Below, piece by piece: positions 24,547-34,479 of a stretch of 64,000 nucleotides of DNA (position 1 is its first letter; each line of letters starts with the position of its first letter). A program made the position numbers and the translations under genes. A model generated the notes under the pieces. It was given only the letters and a program-made list of their open reading frames with translations, made no database searches and was not told where the DNA came from. Source of the DNA: Asterella californica (lineage: Eukaryota > Streptophyta > Marchantiopsida > Marchantiales > Aytoniaceae); contig JAYKYS010000005.1 in NCBI GenBank assembly GCA_036924285.1, positions 25,518,001 through 25,582,000 on the forward strand, in the 5' to 3' direction.

Positions 24547-24897
24547 GAATATCATTGTATATATGAATGTTTCTGAACATGACACGCGACGAGATCAATC
24601 TTTCTTCGACTTCGTTTAAACATTCAAGATATGGTATAGTATTGTTATTGTAAACTCTAGATATCTCAAAGAAAAGAGGTATTTTGTTATCGTTGTATAT
24701 CGCATACACATCAAACAAATCCTTGTATTATTTTTAAGCTGTTCGAAAGTTATGTTAGTTGTTTCAGCATAAGAGGAAATGAAATCATAATGAATTTGAT
24801 TGATATATTTTAAATTCTTCAAGAAATCACGTTTATAACATATGTCACATGAATGATATGGAACGTCGAGTAAAGACTTGGAGTAAGTATCTACGTG
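24547..24897 (-). pseudogene. zinc-finger-like segment of the Helentron
   Basis: This - strand segment forms the loop between the two inverted arms. It encodes DVPYHSCDICYKRDFLK followed by a region ending NEVEERLISSRVMF. The CxxC pairs (CDIC and a later CLMC) fit the Cys-rich region found before the Helitron-type domain in many Helitron/Helentron proteins. Frames shift more than once. Confidence 0.6.
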
Positions 24898-25336
24898 TTT
24901 TTCTTCTAATGATAGTGTTTTTCATTTTTTAGAACTACGGTTAGATGTGTTAATTGAATTAGTCTTATTCATTATTCTGTATTGTTTTATTTTATCAGAA
25001 AGTGTTTTTTTCATTCTAAAGAGTTGTATATCATATTGTTTATGAGATTGTATGAATTTCTTTATGACATCTCTTATGGATAAATATGGATATTTCTGAT
25101 AGAATAATAAGAGGTCCGAATATAGAATATTTAATTGGTGAGAGTCAATATCTTGCAAAGGATGGTTTACTTTGGTCTTTGGGAGATTGAGTTTATCTAT
25201 ACCTAGTTTATAAATTCTAGTTTGAATAGTGTTTAAGTCATTCTCATAAGTAGAATTTTTACTTATAAATTTACGTATTAATTGTACTATTGGTACATTT
25301 AGATGAATTAATCGTAAATCTTGTAGTTGTTTCACT
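24898..25336 (-). repeat. inverted-repeat arm 2, original copy of the Helentron N-terminal segment
   Basis: This stretch encodes a Lys-rich, helical-looking segment in the native element direction, beginning MKQLQDLRLIHLNVPIVQ, directly after the OTU domain. It matches 24098-24535 in inverted orientation over about 438 bases. The only differences I saw are around one site (CTATCAGAAATATCC here, CTATCACAATATCC in the other arm). Confidence 0.9.
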
Positions 25337-25344
25337 ATATACTC

Positions 25345-25841
25345 CTATTTCTCAGTAAGAAATTCATCACGAATCAATATGATTGGTTCGTAATGACCAA
25401 AACTATCTTCATTATCGTCATATAGAAGATTGAAAGTAACATGATAAGAGTTGTTGTTTGAAAATTGAATTATATTCTTTCCAGAAGTAGAACTGTAGAT
25501 GTGTATATTTTTTGGTAGTATGGAGGATAAAGCTAAGAGACATAAAGAATCACCCCACGTACCTTCTTTTGTCATTTTACCAACTTTGGTTATATATTCA
25601 TCTACAGATTCAACACGATGCAACACTCTCAATTCATCTTTCATGAAATAAGATAATATCAATGAATCATGTGTATCTCTAGCTCTTGAGTAGATATTAT
25701 AAAGTTCATTTTGAGTTTGATTTCGTAAAGATGCGGTAGAAGATTTTGATGCAATAAATATTGTATTGTATCAAACATACAATCTCCTGGAGTATATACG
25801 AAATCTTCACACTTTTTAAATTCAGACAAATCTTTAGACAT
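25345..25841 (-). pseudogene. OTU-like cysteine protease domain of the Helentron
   Basis: Two overlapping frames on the - strand together show OTU hallmarks: a nucleophile block TPGDCMFDTIQYLL (Asp and Cys), a middle block GTWGDSLCLLALSSIL, and a final FGHYEPI supplying the His. A frameshift near 25660-25700 separates the first block from the rest. OTU domains deubiquitinate or cleave polyproteins and are a known accessory of Helentron-class elements. The catalytic Cys and His seem preserved although the frame is broken. Confidence 0.8.
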
Positions 25842-25890
25842 CTGAATAGAATAATAGAAGATTATGTTTGTTGTTTGATAAACTTAGAAA

Positions 25891-26103
25891 TTATAATCCA
25901 TGAAAATTATGCAAAGGTTGTAATCTACATACTTGATTATGATGACCGTCGTGCTGTTCAACTTGGGTTGTTCGATTATGGTTTGATGACGAAGTTTGAG
26001 TTCTCTTCCTTCTCCTCTGGGTAGTTTTTGAGCAAGAACAATGTGGAGCAGAAGCACATAGATTGTGTAATGTTGAATATTTGCTACGTTTCATATGTTG
26101 CAT
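25891..26103 (-). pseudogene. putative N-terminal tail of the Helentron protein
   Basis: An open - strand segment upstream of the OTU fragment begins with MQHMKRSKYSTLHNLC and is rich in Cys, Ser, Arg and Gln. Position and lack of competing coding sequence suggest it was the start of the transposon polyprotein. No domain is recognised in it, so the assignment rests on position only. Confidence 0.35.
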
Positions 26104-28440
26104 TAAGTTTAAATTTCATACACTTTCATACTGTGCGAAGATGTTTGATGTAATTTATATAAAATGATGTCACATTTCAAGAGCAATGAACGTTTCTGAA
26201 GTATTTATGTTTGAAATAATCTTGAATTTTCTATTTAATGCATTTAAATTTTACGTTTCAATTTGTTTTTGTTCACAAAGATATTTGTGAATCATATCAC
26301 ATTTGAATGGTAGTAAATTTCATAAATAATTGTCTTTTCAAAAGCGTTGTCGTAGCGAGAGCCTTTCCTTTGAGCAAGGGCGTACCTTCTGGCTGTGGTT
26401 AGCGATCGATGCACAACAGAGCGACTAGTATCTCGTAGATTTCTCTCTAATTTCCTCGAAAACTAAGCACTTTCTTTCTCTCAGTAAAGGGTCAAGATAA
26501 CTACACGAAAACGTTGGATGATCATGGGCACGACAAACGGGATATGTGATGACATGATCTCTCGGTAGTATTCCTCTCCGAAGTTTCACACTACTAGGGC
26601 TTCGTACATGACTTTGGGTCGACAGATGTGTCTTATCTCGCACTGGGTGTTAAAGTTTACAGGAGGGAGCTGATTTAGATCCATCTGCGTTAGATGAGGA
26701 TAAAGACGGTGAGATCCCATTCTTGGCCGTAAGTGACAACAGGTAAGATCACAGGGACAGGCGAGAGAATGACTTGCACGGTAAAGTTATGCCCGAAGGA
26801 CCCTATCAAAAACTGCTGGAAATGAACTCGTTCCATGTACATCAACTTAATCTGGAAAGGGTTTCGAAAAGGGAATTTGGGCGGTAAGTAGAGTCCTTCG
26901 TCCATCTCTCACAACATGTGCACTCCAACTACAAAGGTATATCGATCCATAAAAATCTGATACAATCTCATAGGATCACCACGATTTCTCCACGAACAAT
27001 CTCTTGGATTTCTCAAGGTCGAATCCCCCCACACAAGTCACTCCCCTCTGCTTAAAGGTTTCGAACCCCACAGAAGGATAGGTGCAAGTCTCCTAACAGA
27101 ACAACCCCAACCACACGGGCCGATGAGGTGGCACACATGCACATCGCATGTTTGGTGCCGTCATACTCATCCACGTGTAGGTCGTCTGGTTGAAAGGTTC
27201 TAATGCATGCACCGTAACGTGTCCTAACACAAGAGACTAGGCTAGATAGGTAGTCGACTTTACAGGTCAAGGATCGCACTTTGCCACGTTGAGTGCGAAC
27301 ATGACAACCACATGACGTGGTTACAACGTAGGTCGCTAAAGTCTCATCTACGCCTAGAATACACCCCAAAGCAATATAAACGTCACACTAGACGCTTCTC
27401 TGCCAGCTGCCGTAACAAGACTCGAGACCTAGAGTAGATGTCGTTGTCGATACAACTCGGCAGAGAAAACAGCGAACTTTCACACATGACAGATACAGAT
27501 CTACAGCTCAGTCTCCTCTCAAACTTGCCACGTAGGTAGGATACTAAAATCTCTACTTACAGGTCAAATTTCAGGAAGGTCTGACGGCTAGATCTCCTCC
27601 CACAATTAACACAAATCCACAGAAACTAACACGCACTTCCAATCTCAGATTCAGGACAGAAGCTTCTTCGCCTAAATGAACCGTCCACTTCCACTCTAAC
27701 TTCCTGTGTTATCAATTCAGAAGGTAAACTCACTACTCAGGAAATTTGAGCCGATTTGACCGTTCGGATCATCCTCCATAAATCTGCAAAGTTGCTGCTC
27801 TAGATTGAGAGCTTTCTGCACCCCGTCGCCTTCAAATCGTCATTGCGCTCAATCCGCCTCAATCTGACGGCTCAATCACTCAAACTCTGTAATCTTACAA
27901 TCGGAAGAGAAAGCTATGTACTCCCATCACTCTATGAACTTCAAATCGCCATAACGTATGCCTTGGACCTCCAAATCGAGTGAAATTTGTGGTCAGATTG
28001 CTCCTCCCGTCGAGAGCTCTCCGCCCATGCCCTCTGATCTCCAAAATCCCTCGTCAAAGTGCCCCGATCTTTCCAGAGCGCACACTTAGGTAGATGACAA
28101 GTTACCTTCACTTTTTTGAGGACCAATGAGAAGTTAAAGGACTCAACCTTGTCCTTTTCTTCCCCATGGAGAGCCCCAGCAGATAATAGAGCATTCTAAG
28201 CTCATAAGAGCAATGTTTTGGATCCCATTATACCACAACTTCTACAATTGTGTGCAAAACGCACTTATACGCGTAATTTACATACTAACTGGTCCCACAA
28301 CAGGACAGCGTTTCAAAGAGTTTCAAAGCATTTTTTGTTTTTGTTTCAAAGCGTTTCATAGCGTTTCATAGTTCCTTCAGACTAGAGGAGTTCTTCGCAA
28401 TCTCTGACCTCACTTCACCTAGCTCGAGCTTAGTTCACTA
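26104..28440. other. non-genic stretch with a possible gag-like remnant at 26425-26905 (-)
   Basis: Composition returns from AT-rich to mixed at about 26340. On the - strand, 26690-26905 and 26425-26643 are open and contain a PVCRAHDHPTFSC-like Cys/His cluster that could be a decayed zinc knuckle of a retroelement gag; this is a weak guess. From 26910 to 28440 I see no convincing gene. At 28310-28370 there is a short run of GTTTCAAAG/GTTTCATAG-type simple repeats. Confidence 0.3.
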
Positions 28441-28443
28441 CAG

Positions 28444-29001
28444 TCAATCTCTAGCTTTCTTGATCTTCCCTACATAGACAACAACCATACTTTCCAGTTC
28501 TGCAATTTTCTCTGTAGAGTGGATGACATCCTTCTCTTGCAGTTGTGCAGTGCTCTCGTACTCCTTGACCTTCACTTTGGCAGTTTTTAGCCTCTCTTCA
28601 AGCTCGATAGATTTAGACTCTGCATTGCGCAAGCTTCTTCCAACTGAGCCACTTTGTCTGCACTTCTCTTCATTTTAGTCTCACTTTCACTAACTTCATT
28701 TTCCAAAGATTGGACGGCATCTTTGTAGACCTTGAGATTGTCCTCATGGATGGCAGCCATATCCTCACGATCCCTAACTTTGCCTTGTGCGGACTTTAGC
28801 TTCTCCGTTAGCTGGGTCACCTTCTCCTCAGCAGCTTGTAAGCTATTTCCAAGTTCAGATCTTTCAGCGCCAGATTCCTCGAGACTCGGGATCTTTGCCT
28901 TCGCATCCAAGAGCTCAGCTTTTAAATATTCCACCGCATCCTGATGAGATTTGGAACTCTCTTCATGTGTTTTAATCAGACTCTCCAATTCGATTGACCT
29001 A
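28444..29001 (-). pseudogene. coiled-coil protein fragment (plant filament-like/WEB-like), frameshifted
   Basis: The - strand encodes a nearly continuous heptad-rich coiled coil: IELESLIKTHEESSKSH, AEEKVTQLTEKLKSAQG, KMKRSADKVAQLEEAC, then after a one-base frameshift near 28630 RNAESKSIELEERLKTA and EKIAELESMVV. Such Glu/Lys/Ala/Leu-rich repeats occur in plant WEB, filament-like and similar long coiled-coil proteins; the family cannot be fixed from this alone. The frameshift and the missing ends indicate a pseudogene fragment. The fragment starts exactly where a second piece of the same kind begins on the other strand. Confidence 0.65.
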
Positions 29002-29013
29002 GCTGTAGACGTT

Positions 29014-29220
29014 GGAAACAAAGTTGAAAGAAACTGCTTGAAAGAGCTAAAGAATTCGAAAGCAGTGTGAGCTTGCATGAGGAAAAGACAAAGGTAGCGG
29101 GGCTGAAGGAACACAATAAAAAGCTTGAGGAGGATTTAGCTAAGTCTAATGAGATCTTCAAAGCAATCGAGGCAAAGCTTTATGCCCTGGAGGTGCAAGT
29201 TAAGGATTATTTCTCATTAT
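29014..29220 (+). pseudogene. coiled-coil fragment in opposite orientation
   Basis: The + strand reads KLLERAKEFESSVSLHEEK, VAGLKEHNKKLEEDLAKS and IFKAIEAKLYALEVQV, the same style of coiled coil as the - strand fragment ending at about 29001. The two pieces are head-to-head with almost no spacer. The simplest explanation is that one coiled-coil gene was broken by an inversion with one end near 29005. No start codon or flanking exon is identified. Confidence 0.6.
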
Positions 29221-29260
29221 GGATACGTAATTCTGCCTACTAAGCACCATTCTCTACTAT

Positions 29261-29575
29261 ATGTGTGTGATACATCCTGTTCTATGGATTGGTGCACAGG
29301 ATGTCTGCTTGGACCATCAGAGCAACATGGAAGTACGTCGAAGTGTCTACAAACTTCGTACGGCTATTCTGCACAAGGTCATTCCTTCTGTAAAGCATCT
29401 ATTGCAATCTGCGCTGTTTCCGTACGACGATGGAAGATTCTGCACGCAGCTCCTAGAATTTCGGGAGAATTAAAGACCAGAGCTAGAAGTTCATGTTCAC
29501 TGGCGGAAGAGGACAGTCTTGAAATCAGTCATGGCTCTGTTAGCTTCTTCCTCTCCAGGACTGTGTATGATTAAC
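29261..29575 (+). pseudogene. unrecognised exon-like fragment with an in-frame stop
   Basis: After a plausible acceptor (GGTGCACAG at about 29300) the + strand encodes DVCLDHQSNMEVRRSVYKL, then a helical stretch containing ILHKVIPSVKHLLQSALF and CTQLLEFREN. It is followed by a TAA in the same frame, after which plausible coding resumes (RPELEVHVHWRKRTVL, VMALLASSSPGLC). Composition looks protein-like, but I do not recognise the family. A second frame (29149-29574) is also open and cannot be excluded. Confidence 0.35.
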
Positions 29576-29975
29576 GTGAAAAACGAGCATGGATTCATGC
29601 GCTTCTTTCAACCGATCAAAGATTATCGCATCAACTTGAAAAAAAAAATAAAGAATAATAATCGGGGCATAATAAAGTTCAGTCCCCTTCAGATAATGTG
29701 CTTCGCATACCTCCACTCCGCAAACGATCTGGATTGCTGCACATCTTGTCTGCAAGTCAAGCTAACTTATCCTTTCCAGTGATGCCACAAAGAATGCTCT
29801 CAGTTTGCTATGCCTTTGAAAGGGGATATCACCAGCATAGAACAGAATTGGTAAAAGACCAAGCTTCACCACCGCGTGCTCTGATCCATCAAGTCGTCAC
29901 CTGCCTGAATTCCTCCACCCATAACATCCGGCTCAGACGCTTCCAACTGAACTGATCAGATTCTACTTTGACAGG

Positions 29976-30102
29976 GTCTGACTCCCTGTCCAAAGAATGG
30001 ATTCAACTAGCACACGACGTTTACAACGACGTCCCATCGCAGAGGATAGAGCCATTTGTGAGCAACAAGCAGCTAAAGGTTATGGAACTGCCAAGTCGGT
30101 AA
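29976..30102 (+). pseudogene. unrecognised exon-like fragment with splice signals
   Basis: A segment between a TTTGACAG acceptor and an AGTCGGTAATGA donor is open in one frame, reading GSDSLSKEWIQLAHDVYND and then IEPFVSNKQLKVMELPSR. The residue composition and splice sites suggest a real or formerly real exon. An alternative frame starting at the ATG at 29997 is also open for 61 codons. No family is recognised. Confidence 0.35.
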
Positions 30103-30233
30103 TGAGCCCTGAAGCAGCGGCTCATTATGTGCGGACTGCGAGTGAGAGAAACCAAAACATATGTTTCTCTTCACAACAATAACATGAAACGAGAATGGAC
30201 TGAGCGTCGGATCGTCCACAACAATAAGCTGCC

Positions 30234-30836
30234 TTGAAATCACAAATAATATACGAGGACAATGCCTTTAGTGCTCACTTTTTGGAGGGATCCTGGATCA
30301 GCAATGAAATAAGTGAGCCTGTAGAACCAGGTAAACCTTACTGCCTCGCAAATAGCCTCAAATATAAAGTTCTGCTCTCCACTTCTCATAGTGATACCCC
30401 ACGACTTGATGACCAGGTGATGACTGGTGCGATCCACAAGGAAATTTTGAAACTTAGCAGTGACCATGACCATTATCACAGTGCAAGTCTGCTGTATTTT
30501 GTCTCTGAAAACAGTGACAAATTTTCCACAAGAGGATGCTCAGATAGTGTCTATACGGACTCCATGTTTGGAAAAAAGGTGCATGGGAGTGATGAACGTA
30601 ATCTTTGCAAAACATCCGCTGTGAAGCCATGTGGTGAATCTAGTGGAGGACAAAGCTGATCTTCAATCAGTTCAGACCATCTTGGGGAGGAGTTAGATGT
30701 TCCGCTCTTTATGTCTGGAGGAGTGTCATGCGCTGGTGCTAAGAAGCTTGCAACGGGGCCCCAGACAAAATCTGACCTCATTGGTTGTTCGCCGACACCT
30801 CCTCTGACGAAGGGTGACTGCAAACTTGTTTCTTGA
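30234..30836 (+). pseudogene. unrecognised coding-like segment with one in-frame stop
   Basis: The + strand is open from 30234 to a TGA at 30657-30659 (MKSQIIYEDNAFSAHFLEG ... AVKPCGESSGGQS). The same frame then continues open for a further 58 codons (ISSDHLGEELDVPLFMSG ... KGDCKLVS). This pattern fits a single coding region broken by one nonsense mutation, or a sequencing error. The - strand frame 30551-30892 is also open and Pro/Ser-rich. No domain is recognised. It ends about 370 bases before duplication copy 2 starts. Confidence 0.35.
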
Positions 30837-31203
30837 AACTTTACGTGTTTAGCAGTGGAAGTAGCAAGTCTTGACGGAATATAGTGAGCCAAAGCTTAAA
30901 GTCTGTCTGCCAACTGGTTAACGGATAAATGTGCTCGGGGCCTTTGCATGATGGATTACAGCCAACGGGATCCGCTGGAGTTGTACTCCTTTCTTTGGAG
31001 TTGCAAATTCCCCGAAAAAGCAGTAGGATGTCAATCGTTTGGTGGTCTAGAGCACATTAAAATTAACAAGGCTGAAGATGAAGCTTAGTTGGACATACTT
31101 ATGAACCAAACCCTTTGCGTCTATCTTGCAGACCTGCCGAAGAAAGACAATCTGCAGAACGTGTCAGAAAGACTCGCCTGGTACAAGAACATAAGGGTTG
31201 AGA

Positions 31204-33496
31204 AATCTGCGTCAAGAATCAAAATAAGGTAACTTATCGGCTTTGCACCTGTTATTTCCCACTACTGTCTATTTCTGAGCATGTGGAAATCATCGTTTTG
31301 GTTCCTGGTCCGGGACAGATTTTGGACGTTGATGGTAGTTCAGCGTGTCAACTAAGGCGCTTCTACCCTTAAAATTTTCTTTGCAGGTTGTTTTCTTTGC
31401 ATTCTGTCCGGGTGAGGAGATCACATATGATTACCAGTTCAATTTTGAGCAGGAAGGAGATAAGATCCCTTGTTTTTGTGGTTCAGACAACTGCAGGGGT
31501 ACTCTCAGTTGACAAGAGGGAGAGGCATAGCCTTTCTTTCTTTAGAATATTTACTGTGACATTCAAATGAGTAACTAAGAGCTCATGTGATGTGAGATTG
31601 TAATCTTTATAGTCTAAACAGGTTAGTCATTACCATCATGGATTTAAGGTTGGTGGAAATATTCCATGTCCGAACACGAACATCGGTTAGTTTTTCCTTA
31701 CAAATGTGTAAATCTTTGTACCGCTTCAGTAAACGGAAGATGCATCCTTTAATGGTATCTCTCATTTGCGCAAACCTTGTCGCTATAAGCAAGGATGGTG
31801 ACGGCTTTCTTGTGGAACTAGTTGAGTTTAAGAATAGAATCCTTGAGGTTCTATAAGCAAAAGATGGCAAACTTGGCCTTGGTGAATCAACATATCTTGA
31901 TGGATAGAACCCAAAGCTTGAAGTAATTTCCCTACTAATTACATGGAACTGCGTATGGAAGGCGTGGTTTTTTGGCCACGTTCTTTTATTGCAACAATTG
32001 TTTCCCATAAAGCTCAGTCGAGAAAGTGTGCAAATCTACCTGAGCTGTAAACCGGAGGAACGCACTGCAGGAAACAGGCAGGAAGAATATCCGCATACGC
32101 GAAGTATTGAATAATGTCTATGGTAATCTCCCAACGTGAGTTCCACCTTTAGCTTGACGATATGATCCAAAATTTGACAACCTATTACTTGACGCCAAAG
32201 GAGTGTTCTGGTAATATGTCTTAGTTTTATTGGCAGGCGGGGCTGTGAACTGCATGTCCGTGGAAGAGATGCGGGTGAGGAGGCTCACCATGTCGACTCT
32301 TACTTCTTGTGCGGATGGACTGACGACTTGTTGCGCGTGGAGAAGGCGGCCTCTCTAAAGGAACTCATGACCGACGTATGGATCATTGTGATGGTAGCAG
32401 ACGCTTCTCTTGCACAGTTTGCTTATTCCCCAAGCCTGTCCTTCTGTAAAGTTTGGATTTCGGACATTCTTCCTCTTGTCCTTGCACTGTTTTATGATCC
32501 GGGAGGCCTCAGATTTGTGCTTGGACAGGGACGGACGGAATTCTTTTCTAGATCAATGACAAAAGTTTGGGGCTTAGTCAGAAAGAAAATCCATTGGATT
32601 TCTGTTGGAGGGACGTTTGCCAAGTGAACTGGTTGCTGAGCCTCGATACGCCTATGAACTCTTTGTCATAAAGAAGGTCAAGTTTCAGAACTTCCGTTAC
32701 AAGTCTCTGGAGTGAATTGAGTACTGGACTTAGATAAGAAACAGATAAATATCTGAAAACTGAGTGATACAAAACAGTTACAGTATTTGGTGTGAGTTCG
32801 ACTTCTTAGTACATGTAGGCATCTTGAGAAACTAAGATTTGTAAGTCAAGAGAGAGAGCAAGATCACTTGAGCATGTTACAATCTGAGTATCTACAAACC
32901 ACATGAAAATATGATCAGTTGTTAGTCCACTTGAGATCTGATACGATCTGGTACTATCAAGACCATGGTGGGAGAGAAGGTTGAAGCTCAATTACGAGCG
33001 GAGGCGTATTAGATGTTGGAAGTAGGTTGAAGAGCAAATCAGTTGAGAAAAGATGTGAGTGAATGCAAGATTGTTGTGAGTAGTATTGATCAATGAAGGG
33101 TATGCACTTCTAGACTTAACTGAACAGGTTAGACTTGTCATGATATATATTTTCTTCTTTGTTAACAGAAAAAATACAAAGATCTCTGAAGTTTATTTCA
33201 TACTTCAACAAATATGCATCCAAAGTGAACCGCGGATCAAAAAAGGAAAAAAAGATGCCTCCCGAACGTGAGCATTAATCTTCAGAGATGGTCGGTTACC
33301 GCTAGCTCTTGGGGGTACTTTCTTTACTTTCATGCATATATGTATTCTTTAGTTAGGGAATTGAGTGGACTTCCGTGAAAGTGAGAATATAGTTTCTTAG
33401 GTTGGTTGTCGCTTGCTGTTTAAACTCTTAGACATATCGAGTCGAGAAGAAAATGGTCCGTGCGTCATTATGTGTTTTGAGGTTGGTTCAGGTGGC
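31204..33496 (+). repeat. segmental duplication, copy 2
   Basis: This is near-identical to 14069-16603, in the same orientation. It begins at ATCTGCGTCAAG, inside what was exon 16 of the SET gene, so it carries only the 3' end of that exon, the last intron, the last exon and downstream DNA. Compared with copy 1 it lacks about 285 bases near 32605 and has about 50 extra bases near 33355-33405. Low divergence implies a fairly recent event. Confidence 0.9.
31387..31512 (+). pseudogene. duplicated last SET exon (partial SET + post-SET)
   Basis: Copy of exon 17 of the SET gene (14251-14385). It keeps a TTGCAG acceptor and encodes [19 protein letters not shown], then the post-[16 protein letters not shown] and a stop. 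An 11-base stretch is replaced by TT, a net in-frame loss of nine bases. This removes the residues before ICPGEE (A-QRDI-C becomes A-F-C). No upstream PHD or SET core is nearby, so it is a pseudo-exon unless spliced to something upstream. Confidence 0.85.
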
Positions 33497-33517
33497 ATGG
33501 TACTAAACAGAAGCCTG

Positions 33518-33805
33518 ACTCACATGATGAGTCGGGCGTACGTCGGGTTTTGCCCCTGACGTACGCCCATCTTCATAACGGACTGTGAAGGGGTCGAGCC
33601 CCCTCCGTCTTACAAGACGGAGCAGTCCGTTTCAACAAAACAACCTAAAGAAAACGGATTTCGGGCTATTTTACCTTTATTTTTTGGTTTCTTTGAGTTT
33701 GAAACGGAGGAAGTGTGTCTTGCTGACGGACGTGCACTCACAAGAACCCATGTACGTAAGGCATTTTCGCACTGACGGACGTCGGGGAACCTTCACCATG
33801 TGAGT
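33518..33805. repeat. GC-rich hairpin cluster, possible small inverted-repeat element
   Basis: Immediately after duplication copy 2 lie nested perfect inverted repeats. These are an 11 bp stem GGGCGTACGTC (33534-33544 with 33558-33568), a 7 bp outer stem CGGACTG (33579-33585 with 33623-33629), and inside it a 4 bp GGGG/CCCC stem and a 9 bp CTCCGTCTT stem (33603-33611 with 33614-33622). An outer pair ACTCACATG/CATGTGAGT (33518-33526, 33797-33805) may mark the ends of a roughly 290 bp element. No coding function is seen. Confidence 0.6.
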
Positions 33806-33829
33806 CGGGCAAGAAGGATCTTTGACTGT

Positions 33830-34479
33830 AAGAGCATCCGAAACTCACAAAGTCCACCACTTAACCGGGATCCCGGGTGGTCCATAATATAAGCAATCAC
33901 CAAACTCGAGGTCTTTCGAAGAAAAGCAACTACTTTCCACTTTCTCAAAGTTTCTGACAACATTACGACTCAAACCAGCTGCAACAAAATCGTGATTCTG
34001 TAACTCACCCGGAAGACAGGATTTCCGGCCGGCCGTCCGTAATTTCTCAGCGGTCAACATAGCCACTCAATTCTTTATTCTACAACTTCGGGCAACTTAT
34101 TCTACGGACTACGATCGCGAGCATACTACACGCAAATTCAGTCGATTCAGCCCTCTAATATCTCGCGATCATCTCAGCTTCATATCGACCTTCGAGTTGT
34201 CACTGAACGTTAGCCCCTGGATGACAGAAATGATGATGAGCAGAAAGCAGGAGTGGTTTCAGGGCTTTGGATAGGTAATGTTCACTGCTCGTACTCTTCA
34301 GACAACACGGTAGTTTTCGTCAGGTTCTGTTTCTGCAGTTTGGCACAGACGTCAACGATATCGACGTATCGATATCGGCGCGATAATGATATAATCCATG
34401 TACGATACAGTATTCAGGAATCGTTTTACTATTCTAGGCAAACGTCCTGGCTGTCTTGCACTCCTTCTTGGTGTGGTTT
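33830..34479. other. no recognised gene
   Basis: Mixed-composition DNA with only short, unconvincing open frames. No RNA gene, terminal repeat or transposase signature was seen. Confidence 0.4.

Larger units (their letters stand above)
19420..26103 (-). mobile_element. decayed, rearranged Helentron-type rolling-circle transposon
   Basis: Read on the - strand, the pieces occur in the order expected for an animal-type Helentron protein: N-terminal tail, OTU cysteine protease, coiled/basic segment, zinc-finger segment, Helitron-type N-terminal region (ADEEGSIIVEI, EGYHPLSLFKDD), HUH Rep, PIF1-like helicase, then an EEP endonuclease fused to the helicase C-terminus. The helicase N-half (about 20870-22745) is inverted onto the + strand, and a 0.44 kb copy of the N-terminal segment is inserted in inverted orientation. 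Frameshifts, stops and lost catalytic residues show it is dead. The whole region is much more AT-rich than the flanking genes. The exact termini (short asymmetric repeats and hairpins in this class) were not identified, so the limits given are those of recognisable coding sequence. Confidence 0.85.

Noticed and set aside
30551..30892. 113-codon - strand frame, Pro/Ser-rich
   Set aside because: Antisense to the + strand frame that continues across a single stop; neither strand is proven, but the + strand fits better with the upstream pieces.
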